Assembly (NCBI RefSeq): GCF_936925435.1
Contig: NZ_CAKZHQ010000047.1
Coordinates: forward strand, 1-64,000
Direction of reading: 5' to 3'
DNA: 64,000 nt
From: an uncultured Ramlibacter sp.
GTDB lineage: Bacteria; Pseudomonadota; Gammaproteobacteria; Burkholderiales; Burkholderiaceae_C
Shown here: positions 25,615-39,232 of the stretch, piece after piece
How positions within the stretch are numbered: position 1 is the first letter of the stretch
Layout of the letters: each line of letters begins with the position of its first letter
Made by a program: the position numbers and the translations under genes
Notes under the pieces: model-generated
What the model saw: only the letters and a program-made list of their open reading frames with translations
Told to the model about the DNA's origin: nothing
Database searches by the model: none

Positions 25615-26145
25615 ATGGCCGAACTCGCCACCATCGCCCGACCGTACGCCGAAGCGCTCTTCCAGTCCGCCAAGGCGGATCTGGACGGCACCACGCAATG
25701 GCTGGAATCGCTTGCCGCCATCGCCGCCAATGCGCAGCTGCTGCAACTGGCCGGCAACCCGAACGTGACGGACCAGCAGGTCTATGACGTGATCGCGGGC
25801 GTGGCCAAGGGCGCATTGCCCGACGCCGCGAAGAACTTCCTGCGCACGGTCATCGAGAACGGCCGCCTCACGGCCCTGCCCGAAATCGCGACGCAGTTCC
25901 GTTCGCTCAAGAACGCGCTGGGCGGCTCGTCCGACGCGATCGTCTACAGCGCCTTCCCGATCGACGCGGGCGCGCTCGGCGGCGTCACGCAGGCGCTGGA
26001 AAAGCGCTTCGGCCGCAAGCTCAATGTGAGCGTGCAGCAGGACGCGTCGCTGATCGGCGGCGTCCGCGTGGTGGTGGGTGACGAGGTGCTGGACACCTCG
26101 GTCAAGGCCCGCCTCGAGCAAATGAAAGTCGCCCTCACGGCCTAA
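25615..26145 (+). CDS. atpH: ATP synthase F1 subunit delta
   Basis: This 176-residue delta subunit joins the b stalk to the top of the alpha3-beta3 head. It begins [18 protein letters not shown] and ends in the signature segment [20 protein letters not shown]. The length matches the family (177 in E. coli). Confidence 0.95.
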   Translation: MAELATIARPYAEALFQSAKADLDGTTQWLESLAAIAANAQLLQLAGNPNVTDQQVYDVIAGVAKGALPDAAKNFLRTVIENGRLTALPEIATQFRSLKNALGGSSDAIVYSAFPIDAGALGGVTQALEKRFGRKLNVSVQQDASLIGGVRVVVGDEVLDTSVKARLEQMKVALTA

Positions 26146-26192
26146 TGTTCGGCGTGAAGCCGGCAGACCAACTTTAAGGAAAGGAAAGAGTC

Positions 26193-27806
<1,614 letters not shown>

Positions 27807-27829
27807 GTCTCTATTGAACAGGAGCCAAC

Positions 27830-28696
27830 GTGGCTGCAGGTAAAGAGATTCGGGGCAAGATCAAATCGGTGGAAAACACCAAGAAGATCACCAAGGCCAT
27901 GGAAATGGTGGCCGCCTCCAAGATGCGCAAGGCGCAGGAGCGCATGCGCTCGGCCCGGCCTTACAGCGACAAGGTGCGCAACATTGCCGCCAACCTCGGC
28001 AAGGCCAACCCGGAGTACACCCACGCCTTCATGAAGACCAACGCCGCGAAAGCGGTCGGCTTCATCGTGGTGACCACCGACAAGGGCCTGTGCGGCGGCA
28101 TGAACACCAACGTGCTGCGCGCCGTGACCAGCAAACTGCGCGAGTTGCAGGCGGCCGGCGTGGAATCGCAGGCCGTGGCCATCGGCAACAAGGGCCTGGG
28201 CTTTCTCAACCGCATCGGCGCCAAGGTGGTCTCGCATGTCACCCAGCTGGGCGACACGCCCCACCTGGACAAGCTGATCGGGCCTGTCAAGGTGCTGCTC
28301 GACGCCTATGCCGCCGGCCAGATCAGCGCGGTCTACCTGAGCTACACCCGCTTCATCAACACGATGAAGCAGGAGCCGGTCATCGAGCAGCTGCTGCCGC
28401 TGACCAGCGACAACCTCAAGGCCGACCAGGGCGAGCACGGCTGGGACTACATCTACGAACCCGACGCGCAGACCGTGATCGACGAGCTGCTGGTGCGCTA
28501 CCTCGAGGCGCTGGTCTACCAGGCCGTGGCAGAGAACATGGCGTCCGAGCAGTCGGCCCGCATGGTGGCCATGAAGTCCGCCACCGACAACGCCGGCAAC
28601 GTGATTGGCGAACTCAAGCTGGTCTACAACAAGACGCGCCAGGCGGCGATCACGAAAGAGCTTTCGGAGATCGTTGCAGGGGCCGCGGCGGTCTGA
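27830..28696 (+). CDS. atpG: ATP synthase F1 subunit gamma
   Basis: This is the 288-residue central rotor shaft. The N-terminal coiled coil ([20 protein letters not shown] then [12 protein letters not shown]) and the C-terminal [15 protein letters not shown] helix are typical. It starts with GTG, preceded by AGGAG nine bases upstream. Length equals that of the E. coli subunit. Confidence 0.95.
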   Translation: MAAGKEIRGKIKSVENTKKITKAMEMVAASKMRKAQERMRSARPYSDKVRNIAANLGKANPEYTHAFMKTNAAKAVGFIVVTTDKGLCGGMNTNVLRAVTSKLRELQAAGVESQAVAIGNKGLGFLNRIGAKVVSHVTQLGDTPHLDKLIGPVKVLLDAYAAGQISAVYLSYTRFINTMKQEPVIEQLLPLTSDNLKADQGEHGWDYIYEPDAQTVIDELLVRYLEALVYQAVAENMASEQSARMVAMKSATDNAGNVIGELKLVYNKTRQAAITKELSEIVAGAAAV

Positions 28697-28708
28697 CCGC
28701 CCCAGTGA

Positions 28709-30148
<1,440 letters not shown>

Positions 30149-30151
30149 GCC

Positions 30152-30577
30152 ATGGACAGCAAGCACACCATCCACGTCGACGTGGTCAGTGCCGAAGAGT
30201 CCATCTTCTCCGGCGAGGCCCGCTTCGTTGCCCTGCCCGGCGAAGCCGGCGAGCTGGGCATCTACCCGCGCCACACGCCGCTGATCACCCGCATCCGACC
30301 CGGCTCGGTGCGCATCGAGAAGGCCGACGGCACCGAGGAATTCGTCTTCGTTGCCGGTGGCGTGCTGGAAGTGCAGCCCAACAGCGTCACCGTGCTGTCC
30401 GACACCGCCATTCGCGGCAAGGACCTGGACGAGGAAAAAGCCAACGCAGCGCGTGCTGCGGCCGAAGAGGCCCTGCGCAACGCCAAGGGCGAACTCGACA
30501 TCGCCAAGGCCCAGTCCGAGCTGGCCGTCATGGCCGCCCAGATCGCGGCCCTGCGCAAATACCGCGACATGAAGTGA
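30152..30577 (+). CDS. atpC: ATP synthase F1 subunit epsilon
   Basis: This 141-residue protein has a beta-sandwich ([20 protein letters not shown] and [13 protein letters not shown]) and a C-terminal pair of helices rich in Ala, Glu and Lys, which can inhibit ATP hydrolysis. It starts three bases after atpD, is the last gene of the operon and is followed by two hairpins, the second a clear terminator. Confidence 0.95.
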   Translation: MDSKHTIHVDVVSAEESIFSGEARFVALPGEAGELGIYPRHTPLITRIRPGSVRIEKADGTEEFVFVAGGVLEVQPNSVTVLSDTAIRGKDLDEEKANAARAAAEEALRNAKGELDIAKAQSELAVMAAQIAALRKYRDMK

Positions 30578-30583
30578 AATGCC

Positions 30584-30606
30584 GGGACAGGCGCAAGCCC
30601 TGTCCC
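30584..30606 (+). repeat. Hairpin with GGGACAGG/CCTGTCCC arms
   Basis: Eight pairs join 30584–30591 and 30599–30606 across a CGCAAGC loop, just after the atpC stop. No U-run follows, so it may protect the 3' end of the operon mRNA. The arm sequence resembles the GGGACAGA palindrome between mrdA and mreD at 54834, which also has a CGCAAGCG centre. Confidence 0.5.
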
Positions 30607-30623
30607 CACCCCTGCAAAAACAA

Positions 30624-30671
30624 GCGCCAAAAACATAGCGCACTCCAGGCCCCGTTCGAAAGACCGGGGCC
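30624..30671 (+). repeat. Possible sixth copy (R6) of the dispersed repeat, forming the atpC terminator
   Basis: From 30624 to 30671 there are exactly 48 bases starting GCGCCAAAAACATAGC and ending GGGGCC, with an inner hairpin in the same place as in R1. Only the two ends resemble the family, so membership is tentative. If real, the repeat supplied the stem of the operon terminator. Confidence 0.35.
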
Positions 30672-30678
30672 TTTTTAT
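30647..30678. terminator. Intrinsic terminator of the ATP synthase operon
   Basis: AGGCCCCG at 30647–30654 pairs with CGGGGCCT at 30665–30672 across a ten-base loop, followed by TTTTATT. It overlaps the stop codon of the convergent xylR gene (30675–30677), so it may stop both transcripts. Confidence 0.85.
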
Positions 30679-31874
30679 TGCGCTGCCGCTGCCCGCTCGC
30701 GGTACTCACGCGGCGTGCAGCCCAGCTCGCGTTTGAACACGGCGTTGAGGTATTGCACCGAGCCGAAGCCGCTGCGGCTGGCGACCTCGGCGCCGCTGAG
30801 CGGCGATTCCTGCAACAGGGTGCGGGCATGCTGCAGCTTGTAGAGCAGGATTTCGTCGTGCACTGTGCGCCGCAGCTCGCGCCGAAACCAGGTCTCCAAC
30901 GATGAGCGCGACAGGCCTACGTGCGTCGCCACCTGTTCGGTCTTGATGCCCTGGCAGGCGTACTGCCGGATGTAGTGCAGTGCCCGCATCACATAGGGGC
31001 CATGCGGTGCCTCGCATTGGGTCGAGGCGCGCGGGTGGATCCCGGCCGGTGGCACGACGATGCGTGTGTCCTTGAGCACGGCGCCGCCCAGCATCTGGTG
31101 CAACAGATGCGCGGCGGTGCGCCCCATCTCGTGCGTGCCCTGGCTCACGGAACTGAGCTGGATGCGCGTCAGGTGCTGGCCCAGGGTGTCGTTGTCGATG
31201 CCCACGAGGGCCACTTCGTCCGGCACGGCCAGACCGGCCAGGATGCAGGCCTGCAGGAGCTGGCGCGCCCGCGCATCGGTCACGGCAATGATGCCCACGG
31301 GCTTGGGCAGGGTCTGCAGCCAGCCCACCAGCTGGCGCGCCGCGCTGTCCCAGGTCGGGGCACTGGTGGCCAGGCCGCGGTGGATGCGGCACGCCATGCC
31401 GTCGCGCAGCATCAACGTCTCGAAGGCCCGCTCGCGCTCCTGTGCCCAGCGGTTCAGCGGCGACTCCGGCAGGCTGTAGCAGGCGAACTGGCGCAGGCCC
31501 TTGTCGATCAGGTGTCCGCAGGCCTGCTGCACCAGCGCCTGGTTGTCGGTGGCCACGTAGGGCACGCCTGCCGGGTAGGTGGCCTCGTCGGCATAGGAGC
31601 TGCCCACGGCCACCACCGGCAGCTGCATGGACGACAGGGCGGCGCTGACGGCCGGGTCGTCGAAGTCCGCGATGATGCCGTCGCCGTGCCAGTCGGCGAT
31701 GCCGTCCAGCCGGAAGCGGAAGTCCTCCTCCAGGAACAGGTCCCAGGCCACCCGCGTGTGGTGCACGTAGGAGCCGATGCCGGCAATGATCTCGCGGTCA
31801 TAGACCTTGCTGGCGTGGAACAGCAGGGCGACACGGTGGACTTTGGGCTCGGCGGGAGGGGCGCTGGCACGCAT
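30675..31874 (-). CDS. xylR: XylR-type transcriptional regulator (AraC family)
   Basis: This 399-residue D-xylose-responsive regulator has two parts. Residues about 12–275 form a periplasmic-binding-protein-like sugar domain ([40 protein letters not shown]). Residues about 292–395 form an AraC-type double helix-turn-helix ([40 protein letters not shown]). This is the known XylR design. The gene is divergent from xylA across a 157-base gap with repeated A/T-rich half-sites, and it overlaps the atp terminator at its 3' end. Confidence 0.93.
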   Translation of the reverse strand: MRASAPPAEPKVHRVALLFHASKVYDREIIAGIGSYVHHTRVAWDLFLEEDFRFRLDGIADWHGDGIIADFDDPAVSAALSSMQLPVVAVGSSYADEATYPAGVPYVATDNQALVQQACGHLIDKGLRQFACYSLPESPLNRWAQERERAFETLMLRDGMACRIHRGLATSAPTWDSAARQLVGWLQTLPKPVGIIAVTDARARQLLQACILAGLAVPDEVALVGIDNDTLGQHLTRIQLSSVSQGTHEMGRTAAHLLHQMLGGAVLKDTRIVVPPAGIHPRASTQCEAPHGPYVMRALHYIRQYACQGIKTEQVATHVGLSRSSLETWFRRELRRTVHDEILLYKLQHARTLLQESPLSGAEVASRSGFGSVQYLNAVFKRELGCTPREYRERAAAAQ

Positions 31875-31913
31875 AAAACGGTGGATCAGTCCGCTGCATT
31901 CTGGCGGATGCTT

Positions 31914-31997
31914 TCATATTTTGCGGTGCAGCAACGAATATTGCCAGGTCCGCTGGTCAATTTCGCAATCGAAGTCTGGCGTCCCGCTCACTAGCAT
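31914..31997 (+). promoter_or_regulatory. Putative XylR operator half-sites and xylA promoter
   Basis: Three similar A/T-rich segments, TCATATTTTGC at 31914, CGAATATTGC at 31935 and TCAATTTCGC at 31957, are 21–22 bases apart, two helix turns, as in AraC-family direct-repeat sites. Downstream TAGCAT at 31992–31997 could be the -10 of xylA. The poor -35 region beside the last half-site fits activation by a bound regulator. Confidence 0.5.
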
Positions 31998-32031
31998 TCG
32001 CCCGTTCATCTTCAAAACGGGACCCGACCAG

Positions 32032-33357
32032 ATGTCTTACTTTGATTCGTTCGCGCCGGTGCGCTACGAAGGCCCAGGTGGCGACAGCCCGCTGGCCTAC
32101 CGCCACTACAACGCCGGCGAGAAGCTGCTGGGCAAGACCATGGCCGAGCATCTGCGCCTGGCGGTTTGCTATTGGCATACCTTCGTCTGGCCCGGCAGCG
32201 ACATCTTCGGCCACGGCACTTTCAACCGGCCCTGGCACGAGGGCGCCGACGAACTGACGCTGGCGCGCCGCAAGGCCGACGCCGCCTTCAGCCTGTTCAC
32301 CCGCCTGGGCGTGCCCTTCTATACCTTCCACGACACCGACGTTGCGCCCGAAGGCGCCAACCTGGCGCAGTACCGCAGCAACTTTGCCGCGATGACTGAC
32401 GTGCTGGCGCAAAAGCAGGAGGCCACCGGCATGCGGCTGCTGTGGGGTACAGCCAACCTGTTCAGCCACCGCCGCTATGCCGCCGGCGCCGCCACCAATC
32501 CCGACCCGGAAGTCTTTGCCTACGCCGCCACCCAGGTCTTCAGCGCGATGAACGCGACCAAGCGACTGGGCGGCGCCAACTACGTGCTGTGGGGCGGCCG
32601 CGAGGGCTATGACACCTTGCTCAACACCGACCTCAAGCAGGAGCGAGAGCAACTGGGCCGCTTCATGTCCATGGTGGTCGAGCACAAGCACAAGACGGGT
32701 TTCAAGGGCGACATCCTGATCGAGCCCAAGCCGCTGGAGCCGACCAAGCACCAGTACGACTACGACAGCGCCACGGTGCACGGCTTTCTCCAGCAATTCG
32801 GGCTGCACAAGGAGATCAAGCTCAACATCGAGGCCAACCACGCCACCCTGGCTGGCCACAGCTTCCAGCACGAGATCGCCACCGCCGCGGCGCTGGGCCT
32901 GTTCGGCAGCATCGACGCCAACCGCGGCGACCCGCAGAACGGCTGGGACACCGACCAGTTCCCCAACAGCGTGGAGGACCTGACCCTGGCCATGTACGAG
33001 ATCCTCAAGGCCGGCGGCTTCACCAATGGGGGCTTCAACTTCGATGCCAAGGTGCGGCGCCAGAGCCTGGATGCGGTCGACATCCTGCACGGCCACGTCG
33101 GTGCCATTGACGTGCTGGCGCTGGCCCTCAAGAGCGCGGCGCACCTGGTCGAGCAGAACGAACTCCAGCGCTTCAAGGACCAGCGTTATGCCGGATGGCA
33201 AAAGGAGCTGGGCCAGCGCATGCTGGCCGGCGGCATGACGCTGGCCCAGGTCGCCGAGCACGCTTTCGTCCAGGAATTCAATCCGCAACCGGTCAGCGGC
33301 CGCCAGGAATGGCTGGAGAACCGCGTCAATTCGGCCATCTTCGGCGGCATTGCTTGA
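32032..33357 (+). CDS. xylA: Xylose isomerase (class II)
   Basis: This 441-residue TIM-barrel enzyme converts D-xylose to D-xylulose with two divalent metals. Catalytic and metal residues are all present: His100 and Asp103 ([10 protein letters not shown]), Glu231 and Lys233 ([14 protein letters not shown]), Glu267 and His270 ([17 protein letters not shown]), and Asp295, Asp306 and Asp308 ([15 protein letters not shown]). Length fits class II. The frame is open upstream into xylR, but the ATG at 32032 matches homologues. It is the first gene of the pentose unit. Confidence 0.96.
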   Translation: MSYFDSFAPVRYEGPGGDSPLAYRHYNAGEKLLGKTMAEHLRLAVCYWHTFVWPGSDIFGHGTFNRPWHEGADELTLARRKADAAFSLFTRLGVPFYTFHDTDVAPEGANLAQYRSNFAAMTDVLAQKQEATGMRLLWGTANLFSHRRYAAGAATNPDPEVFAYAATQVFSAMNATKRLGGANYVLWGGREGYDTLLNTDLKQEREQLGRFMSMVVEHKHKTGFKGDILIEPKPLEPTKHQYDYDSATVHGFLQQFGLHKEIKLNIEANHATLAGHSFQHEIATAAALGLFGSIDANRGDPQNGWDTDQFPNSVEDLTLAMYEILKAGGFTNGGFNFDAKVRRQSLDAVDILHGHVGAIDVLALALKSAAHLVEQNELQRFKDQRYAGWQKELGQRMLAGGMTLAQVAEHAFVQEFNPQPVSGRQEWLENRVNSAIFGGIA

Positions 33358-33403
33358 GCCAAAGTGACGGCTTCTTTTGCCTGAATATGGCTGAAGTTGC
33401 GCC

Positions 33404-33432
33404 TTGACTGGCATAAGTGTGCTTCATAGCAT
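33404..33432 (+). promoter_or_regulatory. Putative promoter before the sugar ABC genes
   Basis: TTGACT at 33404–33409 and TAGCAT at 33427–33432 are 17 bases apart in the 109-base gap after xylA. The -10 is the same hexamer as proposed for xylA. It would give the transporter and later genes a second, internal start. Confidence 0.55.
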
Positions 33433-33466
33433 CCGCCACGCTACGCAGAAAAATACAGGAGACACA

Positions 33467-34954
33467 GTGAGCCTCGCCGTCGGATTCAAGGACGTCGTCA
33501 AGCGCTTCGGCCCCGTCGAAGTGCTGCATGGCGTGAGCTTTGAGCTGGCCCCCGGGCGTGTGATCGGCCTGCTGGGCGAGAACGGCGCGGGCAAATCCAC
33601 GCTGATGAAGATCCTGGCCGGCTACGAGGCCTTGAGTGGCGGCGAACTGCACATCGACGGCCAGGCCACGCACTTTGCCGGCTCGCGTGCGGCCGAGGCC
33701 AGGGGCATCGTCATGATCCACCAGGAGTTCAACCTGGCCGAGGACCTGACGATTGCGCAGAACATCTTCCTGGGCCACGAGAAAAAGCGCGGCTGGCTGC
33801 TGGACGATTCCGCCATGCGTGCCGAGGCGCGGCGCGTGCTGGACCAGGTCGGCCTGGCCGCCAGTCCCGACACCCGTGTCGGCCAGCTGATCGTGGCGGA
33901 AAAGCAGCTGGTGGAAATCGCCAAGGCATTGGCCCGCAAGACCCGGCTGCTGGTGATGGACGAGCCCACCGCCACGCTCACGCCGGGCGAGACCGAGCGC
34001 CTGTTCGCCCTGATCGCCCAGCTGCGGTCCGAGGGCGTCACCATCCTGTACATCTCGCACAAGCTCGATGAGGTTGAGCGCATCACCGACGAGGTGGTGG
34101 TCATGCGCGACGGCCGCTTCGTCGCGCAGCGGCCCACGGCCAGCCTGACGCGCCAGCAGATGGCCAGCCTGATGGTGGGCCGCGAGCTGTCCGATCTCTA
34201 TCCGCGCAAGGAGGCCATGGACACGGCACAGCCGGTGCTGCTGCAGGTGCAGGGCCTGAGCGTGCCGGGTTGGGCCAGCGATGTGAGCTTCGAGGTGCGC
34301 GCCGGCGAGATCCTGGGCTTTGCTGGTCTGGTGGGCGCCGGCCGCACCGAACTGTTCGAGGGCCTGCTGGGCCTGCGCCCCGCGCTGGCAGGCAGTGTCC
34401 TGCTGGCCGGCCAGCCGTGGACGCGCCGCAGCCCGCGCAGCGCGGCGGCGCGCGGCCTGACTTACCTGAGCGAGGACCGCAAGCACAAGGGCTTGCATGT
34501 GCACCTGGGGCTGCGGCAGAACCTGACCTTGATGGCGCTGGAGCGCTACACCAGCCCGCTGCTGTCGCCGGATGCGGAACGCGCGGCCCTGCACGACGCG
34601 GTGCGCGACTTCGGCATCCGCGCCGGCTCGCTGGACACCCCGGCGTCGTCGCTGTCCGGCGGCAACCAGCAGAAACTCGCCCTGGCCAAAGTGCTGCACC
34701 CGGGGCCGCAGGTTGTGGTGCTGGACGAGCCCACCCGCGGCGTCGACGTCGGCGCCAAGCTCGACATCTACCACCTGGTCCAGCGCCTGGCGCGCGAGGG
34801 CAAGGCGGTGGTCGTCATCTCCTCGGAGCTGATGGAACTCATCGGCCTGTGCCACCGCGTCGCCGTGATGCGTGGCGGCCGCCTCGTCACCACCCTGACT
34901 GCAGACCAGCTGACCGAAGAGGTCATGATCGCCCATGCCACCGGAACCCACTGA
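33467..34954 (+). CDS. Sugar ABC transporter ATP-binding protein (RbsA/XylG type)
   Basis: This 495-residue duplicated ATPase belongs to the CUT2 class of sugar importers. The first half has Walker [10 protein letters not shown] and a degenerate signature ([13 protein letters not shown]). The second has [15 protein letters not shown] and [12 protein letters not shown], while its own Walker A is changed to GLVGAGRTE, normal in this class. The GTG at 33467 is chosen because AGGAG lies five bases upstream. The sugar is probably a pentose, from context. Confidence 0.92.
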   Translation: MSLAVGFKDVVKRFGPVEVLHGVSFELAPGRVIGLLGENGAGKSTLMKILAGYEALSGGELHIDGQATHFAGSRAAEARGIVMIHQEFNLAEDLTIAQNIFLGHEKKRGWLLDDSAMRAEARRVLDQVGLAASPDTRVGQLIVAEKQLVEIAKALARKTRLLVMDEPTATLTPGETERLFALIAQLRSEGVTILYISHKLDEVERITDEVVVMRDGRFVAQRPTASLTRQQMASLMVGRELSDLYPRKEAMDTAQPVLLQVQGLSVPGWASDVSFEVRAGEILGFAGLVGAGRTELFEGLLGLRPALAGSVLLAGQPWTRRSPRSAAARGLTYLSEDRKHKGLHVHLGLRQNLTLMALERYTSPLLSPDAERAALHDAVRDFGIRAGSLDTPASSLSGGNQQKLALAKVLHPGPQVVVLDEPTRGVDVGAKLDIYHLVQRLAREGKAVVVISSELMELIGLCHRVAVMRGGRLVTTLTADQLTEEVMIAHATGTH

Positions 34955-35948
34955 GGCCACCGTGCCTGTCCCCGTCGTTCGCGCCCAGGCGGCTCGCCGC
35001 TTCTCGCTGCATGGCACGGGCCCGCTGATCGGGCTGGCGCTGCTGTGCATCGCCGGCATGCTGCTGAACGAAAACTTCGCCACCCTGGACAACGCGATGA
35101 ACGTGCTGACCCGCACGGCCTTCATCGGCATCATCGCGGTGGGCATGTGCTTCGTCATCATCTCCGGCGGCATCGACCTGTCGGTGGGCTCGATGGCGGC
35201 GCTCATCGCCGGCAGCACCATCTTGCTGATGAATGCGGCAGCCGCCAGCATCGCTTCCCCGGTGCTGGTCGTCATGCTGGGCATGCTGTTCGCCGTCGTG
35301 CTGGGCGCGCTGTTCGGCCTGGCCCATGGCCTGCTGATCACCAAGGGCCGCATCGAGCCCTTCATCGTCACCCTGGGCACGCTGGGCATTTTTCGCGCCT
35401 ACCTGACCTACTTCTCCAACGGCGGGGCCATCACGCTGGATTCCGCGCTGTCCACCGTCTACAGCCCGGTCTACTACGGGGCGCTGCTGGGTGTGCCCAT
35501 CCCGGTCTGGGTCTTCATCGCCGTCGCCCTGGCCGGCGGCGTCATCCTCAATCGCACGGCCTATGGCCGCTATGTGCAGGCCATAGGCTCGAACGAGCAG
35601 GTGGCGCGCTATGCCGCGGTGGAAGTGGACCGCGTCAAGATCATCACCTACGTGCTGCTGGGGGTGTGCGTGGGCGTGGCCACGCTGCTGTACGTGCCGC
35701 GCCTGGGCTCGGCCTCGCCGACCACTGGCCTGCTGTGGGAGCTGGAGGCGATCGCCGCCGTCATCGTCGGCGGCACGGCCCTCAAGGGCGGCGCCGGCGG
35801 CATCACCGGCACGGTGATCGGCGCCGTGCTGCTCTCGGTGATCAGCAACATCCTCAACCTCACCAGCATCATCAGCGTCTACCTCAACGCGGCGGTGCAA
35901 GGCTTCGTGATCATTGCCGTCGCCTTCTTCCAGCGAGGACGCCGCTGA
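34935..35948 (+). CDS. Sugar ABC transporter permease (RbsC/XylH type)
   Basis: This 337-residue inner-membrane permease has about eight to ten helices. The CUT2 family motif appears as [21 protein letters not shown] and later [20 protein letters not shown]. The ATG at 34935 overlaps the ATPase gene by 20 bases. A GTG at 34962 with AGG five bases upstream is an equally good start and would remove the overlap. Confidence 0.9.
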   Translation: MPPEPTEATVPVPVVRAQAARRFSLHGTGPLIGLALLCIAGMLLNENFATLDNAMNVLTRTAFIGIIAVGMCFVIISGGIDLSVGSMAALIAGSTILLMNAAAASIASPVLVVMLGMLFAVVLGALFGLAHGLLITKGRIEPFIVTLGTLGIFRAYLTYFSNGGAITLDSALSTVYSPVYYGALLGVPIPVWVFIAVALAGGVILNRTAYGRYVQAIGSNEQVARYAAVEVDRVKIITYVLLGVCVGVATLLYVPRLGSASPTTGLLWELEAIAAVIVGGTALKGGAGGITGTVIGAVLLSVISNILNLTSIISVYLNAAVQGFVIIAVAFFQRGRR

Positions 35949-36010
35949 CCCGAACCGGATTTCCCCCAACGTAGCCCGAGCTACTTCTTCCAACCACCAG
36001 GAGACAAACC

Positions 36011-36970
36011 ATGAAATCGATGATCCGCATGCTCACTGCCACCGCAGCAGTGCTCGCCGCGCTGGGTACCGCGCCCGCGTCCGCGCAGAACAAACCGCAC
36101 ATCGGCGTGGCCATCCCCGCGGCCACCCACGGCTGGGCCGGCGGCGTGGTCTATTGGGCCAACCGCACCAAGGACGAACTGGAAAAGCAGTACCCGGGCC
36201 TCAAGGTCACGGTCAAGACCGCGGGCTCGGCCGCCGAGCAGGCCAACCAGGTGCAAGACCTGCAGACCGCCAGCAAGATCGACACCCTGGTGATCCTGCC
36301 TTTTGAGTCGGCACCGCTGACGCAGCCGGTGGCCCAGGTCAAGGCCAAGGGCGTTTACGTCGTCGTGGTCGACCGCGGCCTAACCGATGCCAAGGCGCAG
36401 GATGCCTATGTGGCCGGCGACAACCCGGGCTTTGGCAAGGTGGCCGGCGAGTACATGGCCAAGGCCCTGGGCGGCAAGGGTGACATCGTCATCCTGCGCG
36501 GCATCCCGACGGTGATCGACAACCAGCGCGTCGACGCCTTCAACGCCGTCATCAAGGCCAATCCCGGCATGAAGGTGCTGGACGCCAAGCACGGCAACTG
36601 GAACCGAGACGACGCCTTCAAGGTCATGCAGGACTACCTGACGCGCTTCAAGAACATCGACGCGGTCTGGGCCTCGGACGATGACATGGCGGTGGGTGTG
36701 CAAAAGGCCATCGAGCAGGCCAAGCGCACCGACGTCAAGCTGGTGCTGGGCGGCGCGGGCTCCAAGGACTACATCAAGAAGGTGATGGACGGCGACAAGA
36801 TCGTCACAGCCGACGTGACCTACTCGCCCAAGATGATTGCCGACGCGATGAACCAGACCGCCGCTGCGCGCGTCAAGGGCGAGAAGATGCCCGCCACCAC
36901 CATCATCCCCTCGGTGCTGATCACCAAGGACAACGCCGCCAAGTTCTACGAGCCGAAGTCGCCCTTCTAA
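36011..36970 (+). CDS. Sugar ABC transporter periplasmic binding protein
   Basis: This 319-residue precursor has a signal peptide cleaved near APASA (about residue 25). The mature protein is of the ribose/xylose type (PBP-I fold): [20 protein letters not shown], then [14 protein letters not shown] and the hinge [25 protein letters not shown] lies six bases before the ATG. The ligand cannot be proven from sequence. Position between xylA and xylB suggests a pentose or a pentose-containing compound. Confidence 0.9.
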   Translation: MKSMIRMLTATAAVLAALGTAPASAQNKPHIGVAIPAATHGWAGGVVYWANRTKDELEKQYPGLKVTVKTAGSAAEQANQVQDLQTASKIDTLVILPFESAPLTQPVAQVKAKGVYVVVVDRGLTDAKAQDAYVAGDNPGFGKVAGEYMAKALGGKGDIVILRGIPTVIDNQRVDAFNAVIKANPGMKVLDAKHGNWNRDDAFKVMQDYLTRFKNIDAVWASDDDMAVGVQKAIEQAKRTDVKLVLGGAGSKDYIKKVMDGDKIVTADVTYSPKMIADAMNQTAAARVKGEKMPATTIIPSVLITKDNAAKFYEPKSPF

Positions 36971-36991
36971 GGCGAAGCGAGGAGCCCCACC

Positions 36992-38017
36992 ATGGCTAGA
37001 CCCGTCACCCTGTTCACCGGCCAATGGGCCGACCTACCCTTGAAGGAACTGGCGCCCCTGGCCAAGAGCATGGGCTATGACGGCCTGGAACTGGCCTGCT
37101 GGGGCGACCATTTCGACGTGCAGGCCGCGCTGGCCAGCGACAGCTATGTGCGCGACAAGCAGGCCCTGCTTGAGCAGCATGGTCTGCGTTGTTTCGCCAT
37201 CGGCAACCACCTGGTCGGCCAGGCCGTGTGCGACCTGATCGACGAGCGCCACCAGTCCATTCTGTCCGGGGCGCTCTGGGGCGACGGCGATCCCGAGGGC
37301 GTGCGCCAGCGCGCTGCCAAAGAGATGCAGGACACGGCGCGTGCCGCCGCGAAGTTCGGCGTCAAGACCGTGACCGGCTTCACCGGCTCTTCGGTCTGGC
37401 ACGCCACCTATGCTTTTCCCCCGACCACCCAGGCCTTCTGGGACAAGGGCTTCGCCGATTTCGCGAAACGCTGGACACCCATCCTGGATGTCTTCGAATC
37501 GGTCGACGTGAACTTCGCGCTCGAAGTCCACCCCACCGAGATCGCCTTCGACACCGCCTCCGCGCAACGCGCGGTCGAGGCCGTCAAGGGGCATCGCCGC
37601 TTCGGCTTCAACTTCGACCCCAGCCACCTGGGCTACCAGGGCGTCGACTACATCAAATTCATCCGGACTTTCCCCGACCGCATCTACAACGCCCACATGA
37701 AGGACGTCTGGTGGGGCAAGGGCGACGGCACTGCGGGTGTCTTCGGCGGCCACACCAGCTTCGGCGACGCCCGCCGTTTCTGGGACTTCCGCAGCGTGGG
37801 CCGCGGCATGATCGACTTCGAGTCGCTCATCGTCGCCCTCAACGACATCGGCTACCAGGGTCCGCTCTCGGTCGAGTGGGAAGACAGCCGCATGGACCGC
37901 GTGCACGGCGCCACCGAAAGTGCGGCCTTCTGCAAGCGGCTCGATTTCAAGCCGGCGGCCGGCGCCTTTGACGCCGTCTTCGACAAGGCCAAGCAAGGCG
38001 GGATGGCGGGTTCATGA
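36992..38017 (+). CDS. Sugar isomerase/epimerase-like TIM-barrel protein (AP-endonuclease 2 superfamily)
   Basis: This 341-residue protein has the IolE/xylose-isomerase-like TIM barrel. The metal site of this superfamily is visible: Glu178 (FALEVHPTE), Asp209 ([12 protein letters not shown]), His235 ([14 protein letters not shown]) and Glu295 (LSVEWEDSR). Members act as epimerases, dehydratases or, in recently studied cases, as enzymes that cleave 3-keto-glycosides. The reaction here is unknown. It precedes a Gfo/Idh/MocA dehydrogenase, a pairing often seen in 3-keto-sugar chemistry. Confidence 0.85.
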   Translation: MARPVTLFTGQWADLPLKELAPLAKSMGYDGLELACWGDHFDVQAALASDSYVRDKQALLEQHGLRCFAIGNHLVGQAVCDLIDERHQSILSGALWGDGDPEGVRQRAAKEMQDTARAAAKFGVKTVTGFTGSSVWHATYAFPPTTQAFWDKGFADFAKRWTPILDVFESVDVNFALEVHPTEIAFDTASAQRAVEAVKGHRRFGFNFDPSHLGYQGVDYIKFIRTFPDRIYNAHMKDVWWGKGDGTAGVFGGHTSFGDARRFWDFRSVGRGMIDFESLIVALNDIGYQGPLSVEWEDSRMDRVHGATESAAFCKRLDFKPAAGAFDAVFDKAKQGGMAGS

Positions 38018-38071
38018 GCTCGCTGGGCCGCCCCAAGAGCGAATACCGCAGCGCGCCGCGCGGAGGTTTCT

Positions 38072-39223
38072 ATGTCTAAACTGAAGTACGCCATGGTCGG
38101 CGGCGGGCAGGGGGCCTTCATCGGCGGCGTGCACCGCAAGGCCATTGCGCTGGACGGCCAGATCGAACTGGTCGCCGGTGCCCTGTCGTCCAGCGCCGAG
38201 AAGGCGCGCGCCTCCGGCCGCGAGCTCGGCCTGGCCGACGAACGCAACCACGCCAGTTGGGAAGCCCTGCTGGCCGACGAGCTCCAGCGGCCCGCCAGTG
38301 AGCGCATCGACTTCGTCTCCATCGTCACGCCCAACCATGTGCACTTCCCGGTGGCCCGGGCCTTTGCCGAGGCCGGCATCCACGTGGTTTGCGACAAGCC
38401 TTTGGTCCACACCAGCGAGCAGGCAGCCGACCTGGGCCGCGTGGTCGCCAAAAGCGGCGTGGTCTTCGGCGTCACCTACAACTACACCGGCTACCCCATG
38501 GTGCGCGAGGCGCGTGATCTGGTGCGCAAGGGCGCCATCGGGCAGGTGCGCAAAGTCATCGTCGAATACAACCAGGGCTGGCTGGCCACCCGGCTGGAAG
38601 GCGGCGACAACAAGCAGGCCGACTGGCGCACCGACCCGGCGCGCAGCGGCATGGCCGGCGCCATCGGCGACATCGGCTCGCATGCCGAGAACCTGGCCCT
38701 CACCGTCACCGGGCTGGAGATCGAGAGCCTTTGCGCAGATCTCACCAGCTTTGTGCCGGGCCGCAAGCTCGACGACGACGGCAATATGCTGCTGCGCTTC
38801 ACCAACGGCGCGCGCGGCGTGCTGATCGCCTCGCAGATCGAGGTCGGCTGCGAGAACGATTTTCGTCTGCGTGTGTTCGGCAGCACCGGCACGCTGGACT
38901 GGCGGCAGGAAGACCCCAACTACCTTGTGCATGCGCCCATCGACGGGCCCAAACGCATCCTCACGCGCGGCTCGCCCTGGCTGGGTGAGTCCGCCAAGCT
39001 GGCCACGCGCCTGCCCACCGGCCACCCCGAGGCCTTCATCGAGGCCTTTGCCAACGTCTATCTGGGCGTGGCGGCGCACATCCGCGCCTTGCAGGCCGGC
39101 AGCAAGCCTGATCCGCTGGCGGCCGACTACCCGACCCTGGCCGACGGTGCACGTGGCGTGCGCTTCATCGAAAAGACCGTGGAGTCCGCGGCCAGCAGCC
39201 ACAAGTGGACCAGCCTGCAGTAA
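38072..39223 (+). CDS. Gfo/Idh/MocA-family oxidoreductase
   Basis: This 383-residue NAD(P)-dependent dehydrogenase has a Rossmann start ([19 protein letters not shown]), the catalytic Lys in [14 protein letters not shown] (about residue 109) and a conserved late [11 protein letters not shown] histidine motif. Family members oxidise sugars or inositols at one carbon. In this locus oxidation at C3 of a xyloside is a reasonable guess. It lies between the TIM-barrel gene and xylulokinase with short gaps. Confidence 0.88.
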   Translation: MSKLKYAMVGGGQGAFIGGVHRKAIALDGQIELVAGALSSSAEKARASGRELGLADERNHASWEALLADELQRPASERIDFVSIVTPNHVHFPVARAFAEAGIHVVCDKPLVHTSEQAADLGRVVAKSGVVFGVTYNYTGYPMVREARDLVRKGAIGQVRKVIVEYNQGWLATRLEGGDNKQADWRTDPARSGMAGAIGDIGSHAENLALTVTGLEIESLCADLTSFVPGRKLDDDGNMLLRFTNGARGVLIASQIEVGCENDFRLRVFGSTGTLDWRQEDPNYLVHAPIDGPKRILTRGSPWLGESAKLATRLPTGHPEAFIEAFANVYLGVAAHIRALQAGSKPDPLAADYPTLADGARGVRFIEKTVESAASSHKWTSLQ

Positions 39224-39232
39224 GGGCGCCCC

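Noticed and set aside
33418..33450. A further copy of the 48-base repeat at the CATAGC near 33426
   Set aside because: Only the hexamer matches; the GGGGGCT...GGCC end is missing and the segment fits a -10 element better.
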